Positions 7,271 to 16,618 are shown, counted from the first letter of the stretch. The stretch: 64,000 nt of DNA from Candidatus Pacearchaeota archaeon (GCA_035404185.1 DAONGN010000001.1:1-64000), one strand, 5' to 3'. Notes: generated by a model from the sequence alone, not told the origin. Program-made: numbers and translations.

Positions 7271-8269
7271 TTACTTTCCAATTTTCTTCGCTAATTCAAC
7301 TAATCTGCAAGAATAGGCCCACTCATTATCATACCAAGCCATAAGCTTAACCATATTTCCATTAACTTTAGTATATTCTGGGTCAAAAATTGAAGAAAAA
7401 GAATTGCCTTTAAAATCAGAAGAAACCAAAGGTTCTTTTTCAACAAAGAAAACTCCTTTCATTTCCCCTTTGTTTGAATATTTATCAAAAGCTGCATTCA
7501 CTTCTTCGACTGTGGTTTCTTTTTTAATCTCACAAACTAAATCAACTAAAGAAACGACTGGTGTTGGAACTCTCACCGCGATCCCGTCCATTTTTCCTTT
7601 AACTCCTGGAACTACTTTCCCTATCGCTTTAGCTGCTCCGGTTGTCGTAGGAACAATATTCTCAGCAGCGGCCCTAGCCCTTCTTAAATCTTTGTGTGGC
7701 AGATCTAAAAGATTTTGATCATTAGTGTATGAATGGATGGTAGTCATAAAACCCTTGACGATTCCGAATTCAGCTTCAAGTATTTTAACTACTGGCGCCA
7801 AACAATTAGTCGTGCAAGAACCCATGTCTATTATGCTTTCATTCTTGTATTCATCAGCATTAATTCCTAACAGATAAGAAGGAATGTCATCATCTTTAGC
7901 AGGAGCAGAAATTATAACTTTTTTAGCTCCAGCAGTAATATGCTTAGTTAAACCAATTCTATCTCTAAATACTCCCGTACATTCTAAAACAACATCGATT
8001 TTTAAATCTTTCCAAGGAAGCTTTTCTGGATCTTTTTCGGCTAACATTAATATTTTTTTTCCATTAACAACCATATAATCTCCTTCGAGTTTGACTTCGC
8101 CATCAAAAACTCCATATGAAGTATCGTATTTAAATAAATGAGCCAATGTCTTGTTGTCTGCTAAATCATTAATAGCGACAATCTCAATATCTAAATTTTC
8201 CTTAATTGCTGCTCTTAAAGAACATCTTCCTATTCTCCCGAAGCCATTGATTGCAATTTTTGTTGCCAT
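7271..8269 (-). CDS. gap: Glyceraldehyde-3-phosphate dehydrogenase
   Basis: 332 residues, full length. The NAD-binding INGFGRIGR begins at residue 7. The active-site loop SCTTNCLAPV holds the catalytic Cys, and a conserved His lies in TTIHSYTNDQ. The C-terminal WYDNEWAYSCR is also present. It converts glyceraldehyde-3-phosphate to 1,3-bisphosphoglycerate in the cytoplasm. With enolase two genes upstream it gives part of a lower glycolytic pathway. It is the last gene of a minus-strand run ending in a terminator. Confidence 0.98.
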   Translation of the reverse strand: MATKIAINGFGRIGRCSLRAAIKENLDIEIVAINDLADNKTLAHLFKYDTSYGVFDGEVKLEGDYMVVNGKKILMLAEKDPEKLPWKDLKIDVVLECTGVFRDRIGLTKHITAGAKKVIISAPAKDDDIPSYLLGINADEYKNESIIDMGSCTTNCLAPVVKILEAEFGIVKGFMTTIHSYTNDQNLLDLPHKDLRRARAAAENIVPTTTGAAKAIGKVVPGVKGKMDGIAVRVPTPVVSLVDLVCEIKKETTVEEVNAAFDKYSNKGEMKGVFFVEKEPLVSSDFKGNSFSSIFDPEYTKVNGNMVKLMAWYDNEWAYSCRLVELAKKIGK

Positions 8270-8276
8270 ATATTTT

Positions 8277-8516
8277 TTAATCTTCTATTTTTAATAACTC
8301 ACAAATCTTTTTTCTATCAAAACCAACTACGAATTCACCGTTAATATCTATAACGGGAACTGTTGTTTGTTTTGTTTTATCAATCATTTCTTTTTGAGCC
8401 GTTAAATCAGCTGAAACATCTATTGATTCTACTTCTATTCCCTTTTCTTCTAAAAATCTTTTCAAAGCAAAACAATATGGGCAAGTGGGGGTTGAAAATA
8501 TTCTTACTTTGGTCAT
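8277..8516 (-). CDS. Glutaredoxin-like (NrdH-type) redoxin
   Basis: 79 residues, thioredoxin fold. The redox motif is CPYC in STPTCPYCFALKRFLEEKG, followed by TVPVIDINGEFVVGFD with the cis-Pro. Redoxins of this size reduce ribonucleotide reductase or general disulfides. A thioredoxin-reductase-like gene lies two genes upstream in the same operon, so that enzyme is the plausible electron donor. It overlaps eno by 4 nt and precedes gap by 7 nt. The exact partner is inference. Confidence 0.9.
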   Translation of the reverse strand: MTKVRIFSTPTCPYCFALKRFLEEKGIEVESIDVSADLTAQKEMIDKTKQTTVPVIDINGEFVVGFDRKKICELLKIED

Positions 8517-9775
8517 TTTTTTAAAGTATTATTTATCTTTTCTTCTATTCTACATAACCTATTGTATTTTGCCAATCTTTCTCCTCGACATGGTGCTCCT
8601 GATTTAATGTAGTCAGAAGAAATGCCAACCGCTAGATCAGCAATAAAACTATCACAGGTTTCTCCAGAACGATGAGAAACTATTGTTTTAATTTTGCTTT
8701 CCTTGCAGACTTTAGCTGCTTCCAAAATTTCTGTAACTGTTCCCACTTGGTTAATTTTCAATATTGCTCCATTGCACGCCTTCTTTGCTTGAGCTTCTTT
8801 AATAATGCTTGAATTGCTAACCAATAAATCGTCTCCGATAATCATAATTTTATCACCCAATCTATTGGTAAGCTTTTCAAATCCTTTCCAATCTTCTTCA
8901 GAGAAAGGATCTTCAAGACCGATAATCGGATAACATTTTACTAAGTCAGAATAATAATTAAGCATATCGGCGACAGAAAACACTCCCATTCTTAATCCAT
9001 AATATCCCTCAGACACCTCTTTTTCTTTTTTGTAAAACTGACTGGAAGCAATGTCTAATATTATATTTGCCTTGCCTGTATATTCTGAATCATCAATTGC
9101 CTTAACCATTAAACCTAAGGCAACTTCAGGAACTTCTATTGGAGGAACAAAACCACCTTCATCTCCAACATTAATTGCAAAACCTGGATAACTATTTTTT
9201 AAAAATTTCTTTAATTTATAATATATTTCTGAGCCCATTTGCAATGATTCTCTAAAACTTTCTCCAGTAGTAGTAATCATGAATTCTTGAAAATCAAGAC
9301 CATTATCAGCATGAGCTCCGCCATTAATAACGTTAAAAGCTGGATTAGGCATTTTCAAATCTTCATTACCAAATAATTCAGCGATGTATTCATATAATTC
9401 AAGATTTTTAGCTTTTGCTCCAGCTCGACAAACTGCCATTGAAATTCCGACAATTCCATTACTCCCTAAATTATATTTTCCACTTGTTCCGTCTAATTTA
9501 ATCATTGTCTCATCAATCTCTTTCTGATTAGTACAATCCATTCCTATTAATCTCGGAGCAATTATTTCATTAACATTTTTAATTGCTTTCAAAACTCCCC
9601 TTCCTCCATATCTATGATTATGATCCCTCAACTCATACGCCTCCCTTGCTCCTGTTGAGGCACCCGAAGGAACTGAAGCTGTAAAAACTCCTTCTTCGGT
9701 TATACAATCAACTTCAATCGTTGGATTACCTCTTGAGTCAAGTATTTCCCTAGCTTTAATGTTTTTAATCTTCAT
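8513..9775 (-). CDS. eno: Enolase
   Basis: 420 residues. N-terminal AREILDSRGNPTIEVD, the SGASTG loop, and metal and catalytic residues in LDIASSQFY, LEDPFSEED, IIGDDLLVSN and the catalytic Lys in LKINQVGT are all present, as is VSHRSGET near the end. It interconverts 2-phosphoglycerate and phosphoenolpyruvate. ATGA-type overlaps of 4 nt with the neighbours on both sides (trxB-like upstream and the redoxin downstream) indicate a tightly coupled operon. Confidence 0.98.
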   Translation of the reverse strand: MKIKNIKAREILDSRGNPTIEVDCITEEGVFTASVPSGASTGAREAYELRDHNHRYGGRGVLKAIKNVNEIIAPRLIGMDCTNQKEIDETMIKLDGTSGKYNLGSNGIVGISMAVCRAGAKAKNLELYEYIAELFGNEDLKMPNPAFNVINGGAHADNGLDFQEFMITTTGESFRESLQMGSEIYYKLKKFLKNSYPGFAINVGDEGGFVPPIEVPEVALGLMVKAIDDSEYTGKANIILDIASSQFYKKEKEVSEGYYGLRMGVFSVADMLNYYSDLVKCYPIIGLEDPFSEEDWKGFEKLTNRLGDKIMIIGDDLLVSNSSIIKEAQAKKACNGAILKINQVGTVTEILEAAKVCKESKIKTIVSHRSGETCDSFIADLAVGISSDYIKSGAPCRGERLAKYNRLCRIEEKINNTLKK

Positions 9776-10686
9776 ATATTAATATATTTATATGCGTTAA
9801 TCACCGCTACTGCTCCTTGCCCGCAAGCAACAACAATTTGTTTTACTTTTTGCGAAGTAACATCTCCTACGGCAAATAATCCTGATGTTTTAGTTTCAAA
9901 AGTTTCAAAGTTAACAACAATCTCTTTTTTTTCATTTAATTCTACTAAGTCTTTTAAAAAAGATGTAGCTGGCTGGTATCCTGCCTGAACAAAAACACCT
10001 TGAACATTTAGCACCTTCTCTTCTCCTGTTTTTCTATCTTTAAAAACAATTTGATTAACAAAGTCTTCTCCTTTTATTTCCTGCAATTCAGAAGATGTAA
10101 TAACTTTTATCTTCGTAATTAAAGAAGCCTTATCCTGATTTTCTTTTCCGCATTTAACAACGTCTCCATATTCTAAAATATATATCTTATTGGCATAATT
10201 ATTCAAAAATAAAGCAGCCTCAAATCCAGCCTCTCCCCCTCCAATAATTGCCACGTCTTTATTATTAAACAAAGGGCCATCGCAAGTAGTGCAATAACTC
10301 ACTCCGCGTCCTAAAAATTCTTCTTCGCCTTTTACCTCTAGTCTTCTTGGTTCTGAACCGGTCGCTATGATTACTGTTTTTGATTGGATTGTTTTTCCTT
10401 CTTTGGTTAAAACAGAAAAAAAACCATTTTCTTTTTTTAATTCAGAAACTTCGTCGCTCAAAACTTCAATTCCTTTGTGTTTTAATTGATCTTCAAATTT
10501 AGCAATTAATTCAAAACCAGATATTTTTTCAAATCCTGGATAATTTTCAATATCAACTGCTTTATGTCCCATTTGTCCGCCAAATTCTTTAGTTATGACT
10601 AAAGTTTTTAATTTCTGCCTAGCAGAATATATCCCTGCGGTCATTCCGGCTGGACCTCCTCCGATAATAATTAAATCGTAATCCAT
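9772..10686 (-). CDS. trxB: Thioredoxin reductase family flavoenzyme
   Basis: 304 residues. The FAD site is GGGPAGMTAG near residue 9, the redox pair is CTTC within SYCTTCDGP near residue 133, the second nucleotide-binding loop is GGGEAGFEAALF, and the C-terminal FAD motif is GLFAVGDVT. The HRRxxxR motif that binds the 2'-phosphate of NADPH is absent (the strand reads IYILEYGDVV). The electron donor may therefore be NADH or another carrier. It probably reduces the redoxin two genes downstream. It abuts galU (shared base at 10686) and overlaps eno. Confidence 0.93.
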   Translation of the reverse strand: MDYDLIIIGGGPAGMTAGIYSARQKLKTLVITKEFGGQMGHKAVDIENYPGFEKISGFELIAKFEDQLKHKGIEVLSDEVSELKKENGFFSVLTKEGKTIQSKTVIIATGSEPRRLEVKGEEEFLGRGVSYCTTCDGPLFNNKDVAIIGGGEAGFEAALFLNNYANKIYILEYGDVVKCGKENQDKASLITKIKVITSSELQEIKGEDFVNQIVFKDRKTGEEKVLNVQGVFVQAGYQPATSFLKDLVELNEKKEIVVNFETFETKTSGLFAVGDVTSQKVKQIVVACGQGAVAVINAYKYINI

Positions 10687-11564
10687 TATATTTTTCCCTT
10701 TAAAAATTCTTTAGCTTTTTGTCCGAAATCAGGATGATCTAATAATAAGGTCAAAAATGATTTAAACCAAGTATTTTTGTCTCCACATTCAAGCCAATCT
10801 CCCTTTATCTCGTAACCATAAATAACCTTGCCCTCTTCGGCCATTTGTCCTAAAACCTGACTAATAGAATAATCATTCATCCTCATTGATTTATCATTTT
10901 CAATCCTCTCAAAAACTTCAGGAGTAATAATATATCTTCCCAGAATAACTAAATCAGATGGTGGTTCCCCTTTTGGTTTTTCAACGACCTTTTTTATCTT
11001 AAAAACATTATTTGCTATTTTTTCTACTTCCACTACTCCATATTGTGACAGTTTATCTCTTGGCATTCTTTTAAGGCCAATTACCGGTCTCTGGCATGTT
11101 TCATAAATTTCTTTTAATTGCTGAAAACCAGGAAGTTCTTTTGAGTAAATTATATCATCACAGAAAAAAACACCTACAGGCTCATTGCCAGCAAAATTCC
11201 TGGCCTGATATATGGCATCTACATTTCCAGAAGCTTTTTTTTGAATAGAAAAAGAAAATTTTATTTGCTTTGAAACCTCATTTAACCCTTTCACCATTTC
11301 TAATTCTTCTTTCTTATTTCTTTCTCGTAAAAGAGCCTCTAATTCAGGATTGGAATTAAAATACGCTGTTACATCTTTTTGGCTTTTTCTTGTTACTAAC
11401 TGTATCTCTTTTATTCCTGACAAAAGAGCCTCCTCAACAGAATAATGAATTAATGGCTTATCAACTAAAGGAATTAATTCCTTTGAAACTACCTTAGATA
11501 AAGGTAAAAATCTAGTTCCCATTCCTGCAATAGGAAAAATAGCTTTTTTAACTGTTTTTTTCAT
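10686..11564 (-). CDS. galU: UTP-glucose-1-phosphate uridylyltransferase
   Basis: 292 residues. The nucleotidyltransferase motif GMGTRFLPLSKVVSKELIPL begins near residue 14, with VDKPLIHYSVEEA after it. FFCDDIIY provides the metal-binding Asp, and VVEKPKGEPPSDLVILGRYI is typical of GalU. It makes UDP-glucose from UTP and glucose-1-phosphate for glycans or glycosylated surface proteins. A phosphomannomutase-like gene at the right edge of the window and a glycosyltransferase at 45.9 kb fit a sugar-nucleotide role. Confidence 0.96.
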   Translation of the reverse strand: MKKTVKKAIFPIAGMGTRFLPLSKVVSKELIPLVDKPLIHYSVEEALLSGIKEIQLVTRKSQKDVTAYFNSNPELEALLRERNKKEELEMVKGLNEVSKQIKFSFSIQKKASGNVDAIYQARNFAGNEPVGVFFCDDIIYSKELPGFQQLKEIYETCQRPVIGLKRMPRDKLSQYGVVEVEKIANNVFKIKKVVEKPKGEPPSDLVILGRYIITPEVFERIENDKSMRMNDYSISQVLGQMAEEGKVIYGYEIKGDWLECGDKNTWFKSFLTLLLDHPDFGQKAKEFLKGKI

Positions 11565-11570
11565 ATATTA

Positions 11571-12818
11571 TTAATTCTTTTTTGATTTTCTTAAAAAGGC
11601 TGGAATTTCAAATATCTTTTCTTCTTCCTCTTCCTTTTCCTCTTCCTTCTTCTCCGCTTCTTTTATTTCTAAGGCTGATCTTCTTACTTCCACGTCTTTT
11701 TCTACTTTTTCTACCTTCGGTTTTGTTTTTTTTGTTTTCTTAGGGATTTCTTTTTCTTCTTTTTTAATTATCTTTTTTCTTTTTGCTTTCTTTTCTGCTT
11801 CGGTTGATGTAGCCAAGATAGTTACTTTGATTTCATTTCTTAATTTTGGATTTTGCGAAAGACCAAAAATAATTTTGGCGCTAGGAGCCAATTCGCTTAT
11901 CTTCTCGCTAATTTGAGATAATAATTGAAGAGATAAATCTTTAGAAGCTTCAATATTAAACATGACATTATCAGCATTCTCAAAACGATATTCAAGGATA
12001 GGGTTCTTTAATAAAATTTTAGTAATATCTTCGGCTGTTTGATTTGATTTTCCTTTGGTAAAATTAAGATAAGCAATTTTTCTCTTTCCTTCTAGTATTG
12101 TTCTAATATCAGCCCAATCAATATTTATCAATCCAGGAGAATATATTGTTCGCAATAATCCCTCTAAAGATTCAGCTAATTTATCATTTAAAAGATTCAA
12201 GGAATCGGCAAAAGAAACCTCTTCTTTGGTCAATGAAAATATCTTTTCATTAGGAAGAACCATAAAGGCATTAAGATTGTCTTTTATCTTTTCTAATGCT
12301 TTTACTGACATATCCATTTTCTTTTTCCCTTCAAAAGAAAAAGGTGTTGTGAATATGCCTAAGGTATTCAATCCTAATTCTTCAGCAATTTTAGTCAAAA
12401 TCGGAGTAGCGCCCGTTCCTGTCCCTCCCCCTAAAGAAGAAATAAAAATATATAAATCTTTATCATCAGAGAATAAACTTTTTAATTTTTCAATATCTTC
12501 CTTAGCTGCCTTCTCCCCCACCTCTACATCTCTGCCTGTTCCTAATCCCCTCGTTAATTTATTCCCAAAAGAAATTGTTTTCAGCGCTTTAGGCAAAGAT
12601 TTTAAAGCTTGATTATCGGTATTTAAAGCGATGAATTCTACTTTCTGAGCAGAAAAATCTTTTAATTTCTTTAAAAGCTCGGCAATAATATTACCTCCTC
12701 CACCCCCAACTCCAATAACTTTAATTTTGACCTTCTTTCCTACAGATTCTACTTCATTTTCTTTATTCAAAACTGCTGGTTTTTGAACTTTTTTAATTTT
12801 TGGTTTAATTTTCTTCAT
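11571..12818 (-). CDS. ftsZ: Cell division protein FtsZ
   Basis: 415 residues. The tubulin/FtsZ GTPase shows GVGGGGGNI near residue 37 and the signature loop GGGTGTGATPI near 131. The T7 synergy-loop region reads NIDWADIRTILEG near 228. A Lys/Glu-rich linker of about 90 residues follows. The C-terminal peptide is FEIPAFLRKSKKN, like the conserved tail that binds membrane anchors. The core is somewhat divergent from model FtsZ. The leader has GGAGG and a TATAAT-like box just upstream of the start. It forms the division ring and is consistent with murJ, ftsE, ftsX and ftsB in the window. Confidence 0.95.
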   Translation of the reverse strand: MKKIKPKIKKVQKPAVLNKENEVESVGKKVKIKVIGVGGGGGNIIAELLKKLKDFSAQKVEFIALNTDNQALKSLPKALKTISFGNKLTRGLGTGRDVEVGEKAAKEDIEKLKSLFSDDKDLYIFISSLGGGTGTGATPILTKIAEELGLNTLGIFTTPFSFEGKKKMDMSVKALEKIKDNLNAFMVLPNEKIFSLTKEEVSFADSLNLLNDKLAESLEGLLRTIYSPGLINIDWADIRTILEGKRKIAYLNFTKGKSNQTAEDITKILLKNPILEYRFENADNVMFNIEASKDLSLQLLSQISEKISELAPSAKIIFGLSQNPKLRNEIKVTILATSTEAEKKAKRKKIIKKEEKEIPKKTKKTKPKVEKVEKDVEVRRSALEIKEAEKKEEEKEEEEEKIFEIPAFLRKSKKN

Positions 12819-12835
12819 TTTTATATTATACCTCC

Positions 12836-13249
12836 TTATTCTTCTATTTTCAATTTGATAGCTATTTCCTTAAATTCTTCCGCAGAAACACTTGCCTTAC
12901 TAGTAACATTAAAATGGAGATTATCATCTTTTCTTCTGGGAATAACATGTAAATGAAAATGAAAAACTGACTGCTCAGCGCTAATTCCTGAAGCATGATA
13001 TAGATTAACTCCATCAGCACCAAAAACATCTTTCATCTTCTGAGCAATCTTCTTGGAAACCGAAATTATTCTTTCTAAATACTTCTCTTCAATTTCAAAA
13101 ACATCTTTAACGTGTTTTTTAGGAATAATTAAAACATGCCCCTTGCTAGCTGGGTTAATGTCCAAAAAAGCTAAAACCAAATCGTCTTCATATATCTTAT
13201 AGCTTGGAATTTCGTTATTAATAATTTTACAAAAAATACAATTTTCCAT
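12836..13249 (-). CDS. HIT family nucleotide hydrolase/transferase
   Basis: 137 residues. It opens with CIFCKIINNEIPSYKIYED (the Hint/Fhit-like Cys-x-x-Cys start), then FLDINPASKGHVLIIPKKH, and the catalytic histidine triad HFHLHVIPR near residue 105. HIT proteins hydrolyse AMP-linked or dinucleoside polyphosphates; the precise substrate cannot be read from sequence. It lies 17 bp upstream of ftsZ on the same strand. Confidence 0.95.
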   Translation of the reverse strand: MENCIFCKIINNEIPSYKIYEDDLVLAFLDINPASKGHVLIIPKKHVKDVFEIEEKYLERIISVSKKIAQKMKDVFGADGVNLYHASGISAEQSVFHFHLHVIPRRKDDNLHFNVTSKASVSAEEFKEIAIKLKIEE

Positions 13250-13299
13250 ATTTTTTAAATTAATTTACTAATTCTCCGCAAAAAACATTTATTTATAAT

Positions 13300-13620
13300 T
13301 TAAAAATATTCCCTAGTTCCAAAGAAAGCAAATAATCCAAAAAATCCTAAGAAGCCACTAAATCCTGGAATTAGTCCAATTAATCCCAACAATCCCCAAA
13401 ATCCTACCTTCCATAAGTCAGTTGGTTCTTTGGTGATTATAAACTCCATTGTTGCGTAAATCAAAACAATTATAGAAATCACTATAAACAATCCCAATAA
13501 AACTAAAGAAATCCATTCTTGCTTACCCGAAATAAAAGTTAACAAACCGTTAATAATAGCCAATATCACACTGATTAAAAATGATATATAAACTTGCTGA
13601 ACCCTTTTGCTTATTGTCAT
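13300..13620 (-). CDS. Small three-helix membrane protein, function unknown
   Basis: 106 residues with three hydrophobic segments (about 10-30, 36-60 and 72-100). The last is Gly/Phe-rich (LLGLIGLIPGFSGFLGFFGL). There is no signal peptidase site and no recognised domain. It lies between the HIT gene and tRNA-Gln. The start ATG (13620) has no Shine-Dalgarno sequence. I do not recognise a family. Confidence 0.7.
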   Translation of the reverse strand: MTISKRVQQVYISFLISVILAIINGLLTFISGKQEWISLVLLGLFIVISIIVLIYATMEFIITKEPTDLWKVGFWGLLGLIGLIPGFSGFLGFFGLFAFFGTREYF

Positions 13621-13641
13621 ATATATTTTTTAATTATTATG

Positions 13642-13712
13642 TTCGGAAGTAGGGACTCGAACCCCAATTACCAGGGCCAGAACCTGGTGTCCTACCATTA
13701 GACGACCTCCGA
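13642..13712 (-). tRNA. tRNA-Gln (anticodon CTG)
   Basis: Minus strand: acceptor TCGGAGG/CTTCCGA, anticodon stem-loop CCAGG-TTCTGGC-CCTGG with CTG at 34-36, and T arm with GGTTCGAGTCC. Discriminator A; CCA is not encoded. It lies alone between ftsX and the small membrane protein gene. Confidence 0.92.
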
Positions 13713-13809
13713 ATGTGATTACTTTTTACCATTAAAAGGACTAGAAATCAATAGAAGAGATTCCTTAATTTTTAAATAATATTCAATAGAACTAAGAGAT
13801 ATTGTATTA

Positions 13810-14715
13810 TTAATCTCTTAAATATTTTCTTACTGCAAAATATGAAGAAAGTAATCCTAGACCAAGACCAACTATTAATTCTAATAATATAATAATCAGA
13901 AGATTTGATTTAAAGAAAACCAAACAATCAAATCCCATAAAGAGAGTGGTTAGTTGGGAATTAAAGAGGAAGAGAACGATGGTTAAAAGCATGAATGATA
14001 TAATAGAGGCAAAGAATCCACAAAGCCCTCCCTGAACCAAAAATGGGCCTCTAATGAAACTATTCTTGGCACCGACCAGTCTCATTATTTCAATTTCTTC
14101 CTTTTGGGAATAAATACTTAGTCTTAATGTATTAAAAGTAATAATAATAGCAATTAAAGAAAGTATGGCAGTGAAAAATAATCCTAGAACCTGAACGCTT
14201 TTAGTCAGCTCACTTAATTTTTCTATCATCACTCCCCTTTTACTATCATTAACTTCACTAATCAAATCTTTATATTCATCTTTAGTCAAATATTCTGAAA
14301 CTTCTTTGTATTGTGATGGTTCTTTGGTTTGTATTCTTAGCGCTGGTAAAAATGGATTAGTTCCTAATAAACTCAAAGCTTCCATGTATTGATCTCCCGC
14401 ATGGGCAGTAACAAAAGTATTATATGCATCTTCTGAAGAAATATAGTCAACTTTCTTAACTTGTTCTAAGGTTAGTAAGCTATCCTTAATTTGAAGGATA
14501 GCATCTCTTTCTACGCCTGCCTTAAAAGTAACTGATATGTCTATTTTATCTTCCAGTTGCTGAGTTAAATAAGAAACAGCTCCTTGAAAAAAGAATAATG
14601 CTGTTCCTAAAATAACTGCAATAAAAATAACTAGAGAAGTGGCAAAGGTTAAAAATCCTTGTCTCCAGAAATTATCCCACCCATTTTTAAATGTTTTTTT
14701 AAAAAAGTTTACCAT
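13810..14715 (-). CDS. ftsX: Cell division protein FtsX
   Basis: 301 residues with the FtsX layout. One membrane helix lies at about 20-45 and a periplasmic/extracellular domain at about 50-165 (SYLTQQLEDKIDISVTF at its start). Three C-terminal helices follow, with EIEIMRLVGAKNSFIRGPF between the first two. It partners FtsE (5 bp upstream in the same operon) in a transporter-like complex that activates peptidoglycan hydrolases at the septum. Confidence 0.95.
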   Translation of the reverse strand: MVNFFKKTFKNGWDNFWRQGFLTFATSLVIFIAVILGTALFFFQGAVSYLTQQLEDKIDISVTFKAGVERDAILQIKDSLLTLEQVKKVDYISSEDAYNTFVTAHAGDQYMEALSLLGTNPFLPALRIQTKEPSQYKEVSEYLTKDEYKDLISEVNDSKRGVMIEKLSELTKSVQVLGLFFTAILSLIAIIITFNTLRLSIYSQKEEIEIMRLVGAKNSFIRGPFLVQGGLCGFFASIISFMLLTIVLFLFNSQLTTLFMGFDCLVFFKSNLLIIILLELIVGLGLGLLSSYFAVRKYLRD

Positions 14716-14720
14716 ATGTA

Positions 14721-15416
14721 TTACAAGGAGAAGACTCCCTTTTCTTCATCTCTAATTATTCTTCCATTTTCTATTGTTATTACTCTTTTCTCTAAAGAAT
14801 TAACGGTGTCTTTATCGTGAGTTGATAAAATGACGGTTGAACCTGATTCATTAATCTTTAAAAGTATTTTAACAATTTCTCTAGTGTGATACGGATCAAG
14901 GTTCCCCGTTGGTTCATCAGCTAAAATTACCTCTGGCCTATGAATTAAGGCTCGGGCGATTGAAACTCTCTGTTTTTCTCCACCTGACAATTCGCGAGGA
15001 AGACAATTAATTTTATTCTCCAATCCTACCAATTCCAACACCTGCATTACTTCGTCTCTAACTAGTTTATCATTAAAATCAAAAGCTTCTAAGGCGTAAG
15101 CAACATTTTCGTAAACAGTCTTGTAAGCTAAAAGTTTGTAGTCTTGAAAAATGAAGCCGATTTTTTGCCTAATTAAATGAGCATCACTTTTTTTAACATC
15201 CAAAGTATTAATGTCATTAAACATTACTACTCCGCTCGTAGGTTTTTCTTCACAAGAGATCATTTTTAAGATTGTGGTTTTCCCTGCTCCTGATCTTCCA
15301 CAGATAGTAACGAATTCACCTGGTTTTATACTAAAAGAAATGCCCTGCAAAGCAACCTTTGATTCTTTTACTAAATTAGGGGGGTATTCTTTTGAAACGT
15401 TTTTAAATTCTATCAT
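14721..15416 (-). CDS. ftsE: Cell division ATP-binding protein FtsE
   Basis: 231 residues. Walker A is GRSGAGKTT near residue 39, the Q-loop IGFIFQDYKLL, the ABC signature LSGGEKQRVSIARAL, Walker B VILADEPTGNLD and the H-loop STHD. The FtsE-typical opening MIEFKNVSKEYP is present. It is cytoplasmic and powers the FtsEX complex. The start overlaps the end of prfB by 4 nt and ftsX follows after 4 bp, so the three form one operon. Confidence 0.97.
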   Translation of the reverse strand: MIEFKNVSKEYPPNLVKESKVALQGISFSIKPGEFVTICGRSGAGKTTILKMISCEEKPTSGVVMFNDINTLDVKKSDAHLIRQKIGFIFQDYKLLAYKTVYENVAYALEAFDFNDKLVRDEVMQVLELVGLENKINCLPRELSGGEKQRVSIARALIHRPEVILADEPTGNLDPYHTREIVKILLKINESGSTVILSTHDKDTVNSLEKRVITIENGRIIRDEEKGVFSL

Positions 15417-16490
15417 ATTTTAATTTCTGCTTCTATGAATTCATCTAATTCTCCATCTAATACCTTGTCTGGCTGGGTTGATTCAACTTCAGTTCTTAGG
15501 TCTTTAACCATCTTATATGGATGTAAGACATATGAACGAATTTGATTCCCCCAACTAGCTGAAATATGCTCTCCTTTTATCTTCGACATTTCCTTATCTT
15601 GCTTTTCTAAATTATACTGGTATAGCTTTGACATTAACATCTTCATGGCTCGTTCTTTGTTCTTTCCTTGCAACCTTTCTGATTGGCAGGTAACAACTAT
15701 GTTTGAAGGATTGTGGGTTATTCTAACCGCTGATTCTCTTTTGTTTACATATTGTCCTCCTGGCCCTGAAGCTTTATAATAATCAACCCTTATATCATCT
15801 GGCTTTATTTCCACTTCTCCTTCTTCTATTTCTGGCAAGACTTCAATTAAAGCAAAGGAAGTGTGTCTTAATTTCTGAGCGGAAAAAGGCGATATTCTTA
15901 CTAATCTGTGCACTCCGTTTTCTTTTTTTAATAATCCGTAAGCATACTTTCCAGAAATAGATAAGGTGGCTGATTTAATTCCTTCTTTTCCTTCGCTTCC
16001 TCCTCCTTCGCCAAATGATTCATCCAATACTTCAACTTTGAATCTTTTTCTTTCGCAATATCTTTCAAACATTCTTAAAAGCATCGCCGCCCAATCCTGG
16101 GCGTCTTGTCCTCCCGCTCCGGAATATACCGACAGGATTGCATTTCCCTTGTCGTATTTTCCGCTGAAGAAAGTTTCGTTTTCTTTTTCTTTTAATTTCT
16201 TGTCTATCTTTTCTATCTCTTTATACAATTCTTCTTCATCTAATATTTCTATCAAATCAGGAAGATCATTAATGCTTTCTTTTAATTCTTCAATTGAATC
16301 AATTATCTCCTTGTTGTCTGATAATTCTTGAGAAAGCTTTTTTGCTTTTTCCTGATTATTCCAAAAGTCTGGTTTCTCTACTTCTTTCTCTAATTCAGCT
16401 ATTCTTTTTTGAATTTTTGATAAGTCAAAGACGGTCCTCTAGGGCGAGGATTCTTTTATTCAAGTCTTCTATTGTCTTTTCTTTTTCCAT
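15413..16490 (-). CDS. prfB: Peptide chain release factor 2 with programmed +1 frameshift
   Basis: The gene starts with ATG at 16490 (MEKEKTIEDLNKRILALEDRL) and meets an in-frame UGA at codon 22. Skipping one base (T at 16427) continues the frame as DLSKIQKRIAELEKEV and on to residue 358, close to the usual RF2 length. Seen further on: the codon-recognition tripeptide SPF in RISPFSAQKLRH and the catalytic GGQ in SGPGGQYVNKRES. RF2 terminates at UGA/UAA, and low RF2 favours the shift. The frame from about 16255 onward, taken alone, would miss the N-terminus. Followed by ftsE with overlap. Confidence 0.95.
16424..16430 (-). promoter_or_regulatory. RF2 programmed frameshift site CTTTGAC
   Basis: On the minus strand CTT (codon 21) is followed by TGA then C, the canonical slippery CUU-UGA-C heptamer. 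A purine-rich GAGG stimulator lies a few bases upstream, spaced slightly wider than in E. coli. The TGA occupies 16425-16427. Confidence 0.93.
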
Positions 16491-16552
16491 GTTTGTATTA
16501 TATCAAAAAATTAGAATTAATAAAATGCCTTATTAGGGTTATTGTTTCTCAT

Positions 16553-16573
16553 AGTATACAATAATTGTATACT
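16553..16573. repeat. 21-bp near-perfect palindrome upstream of prfB
   Basis: Arms AGTATACAAT (16553-16562) and ATTGTATACT (16564-16573) around a single A. No U-run follows on either strand, so it resembles an operator more than a terminator. It lies about 60 bp upstream of the prfB start. Confidence 0.7.
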
Positions 16574-16618
16574 ATTGGTAATAAATACCGCACTATATAT
16601 CAATTAAAACTCTCTTTT

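Noticed and set aside
15413-16490. UGA recoding as an explanation for the prfB stop
   Set aside because: A reassigned UGA would keep the wrong frame; only a +1 shift restores RF2, and UGA is used as an ordinary stop elsewhere.
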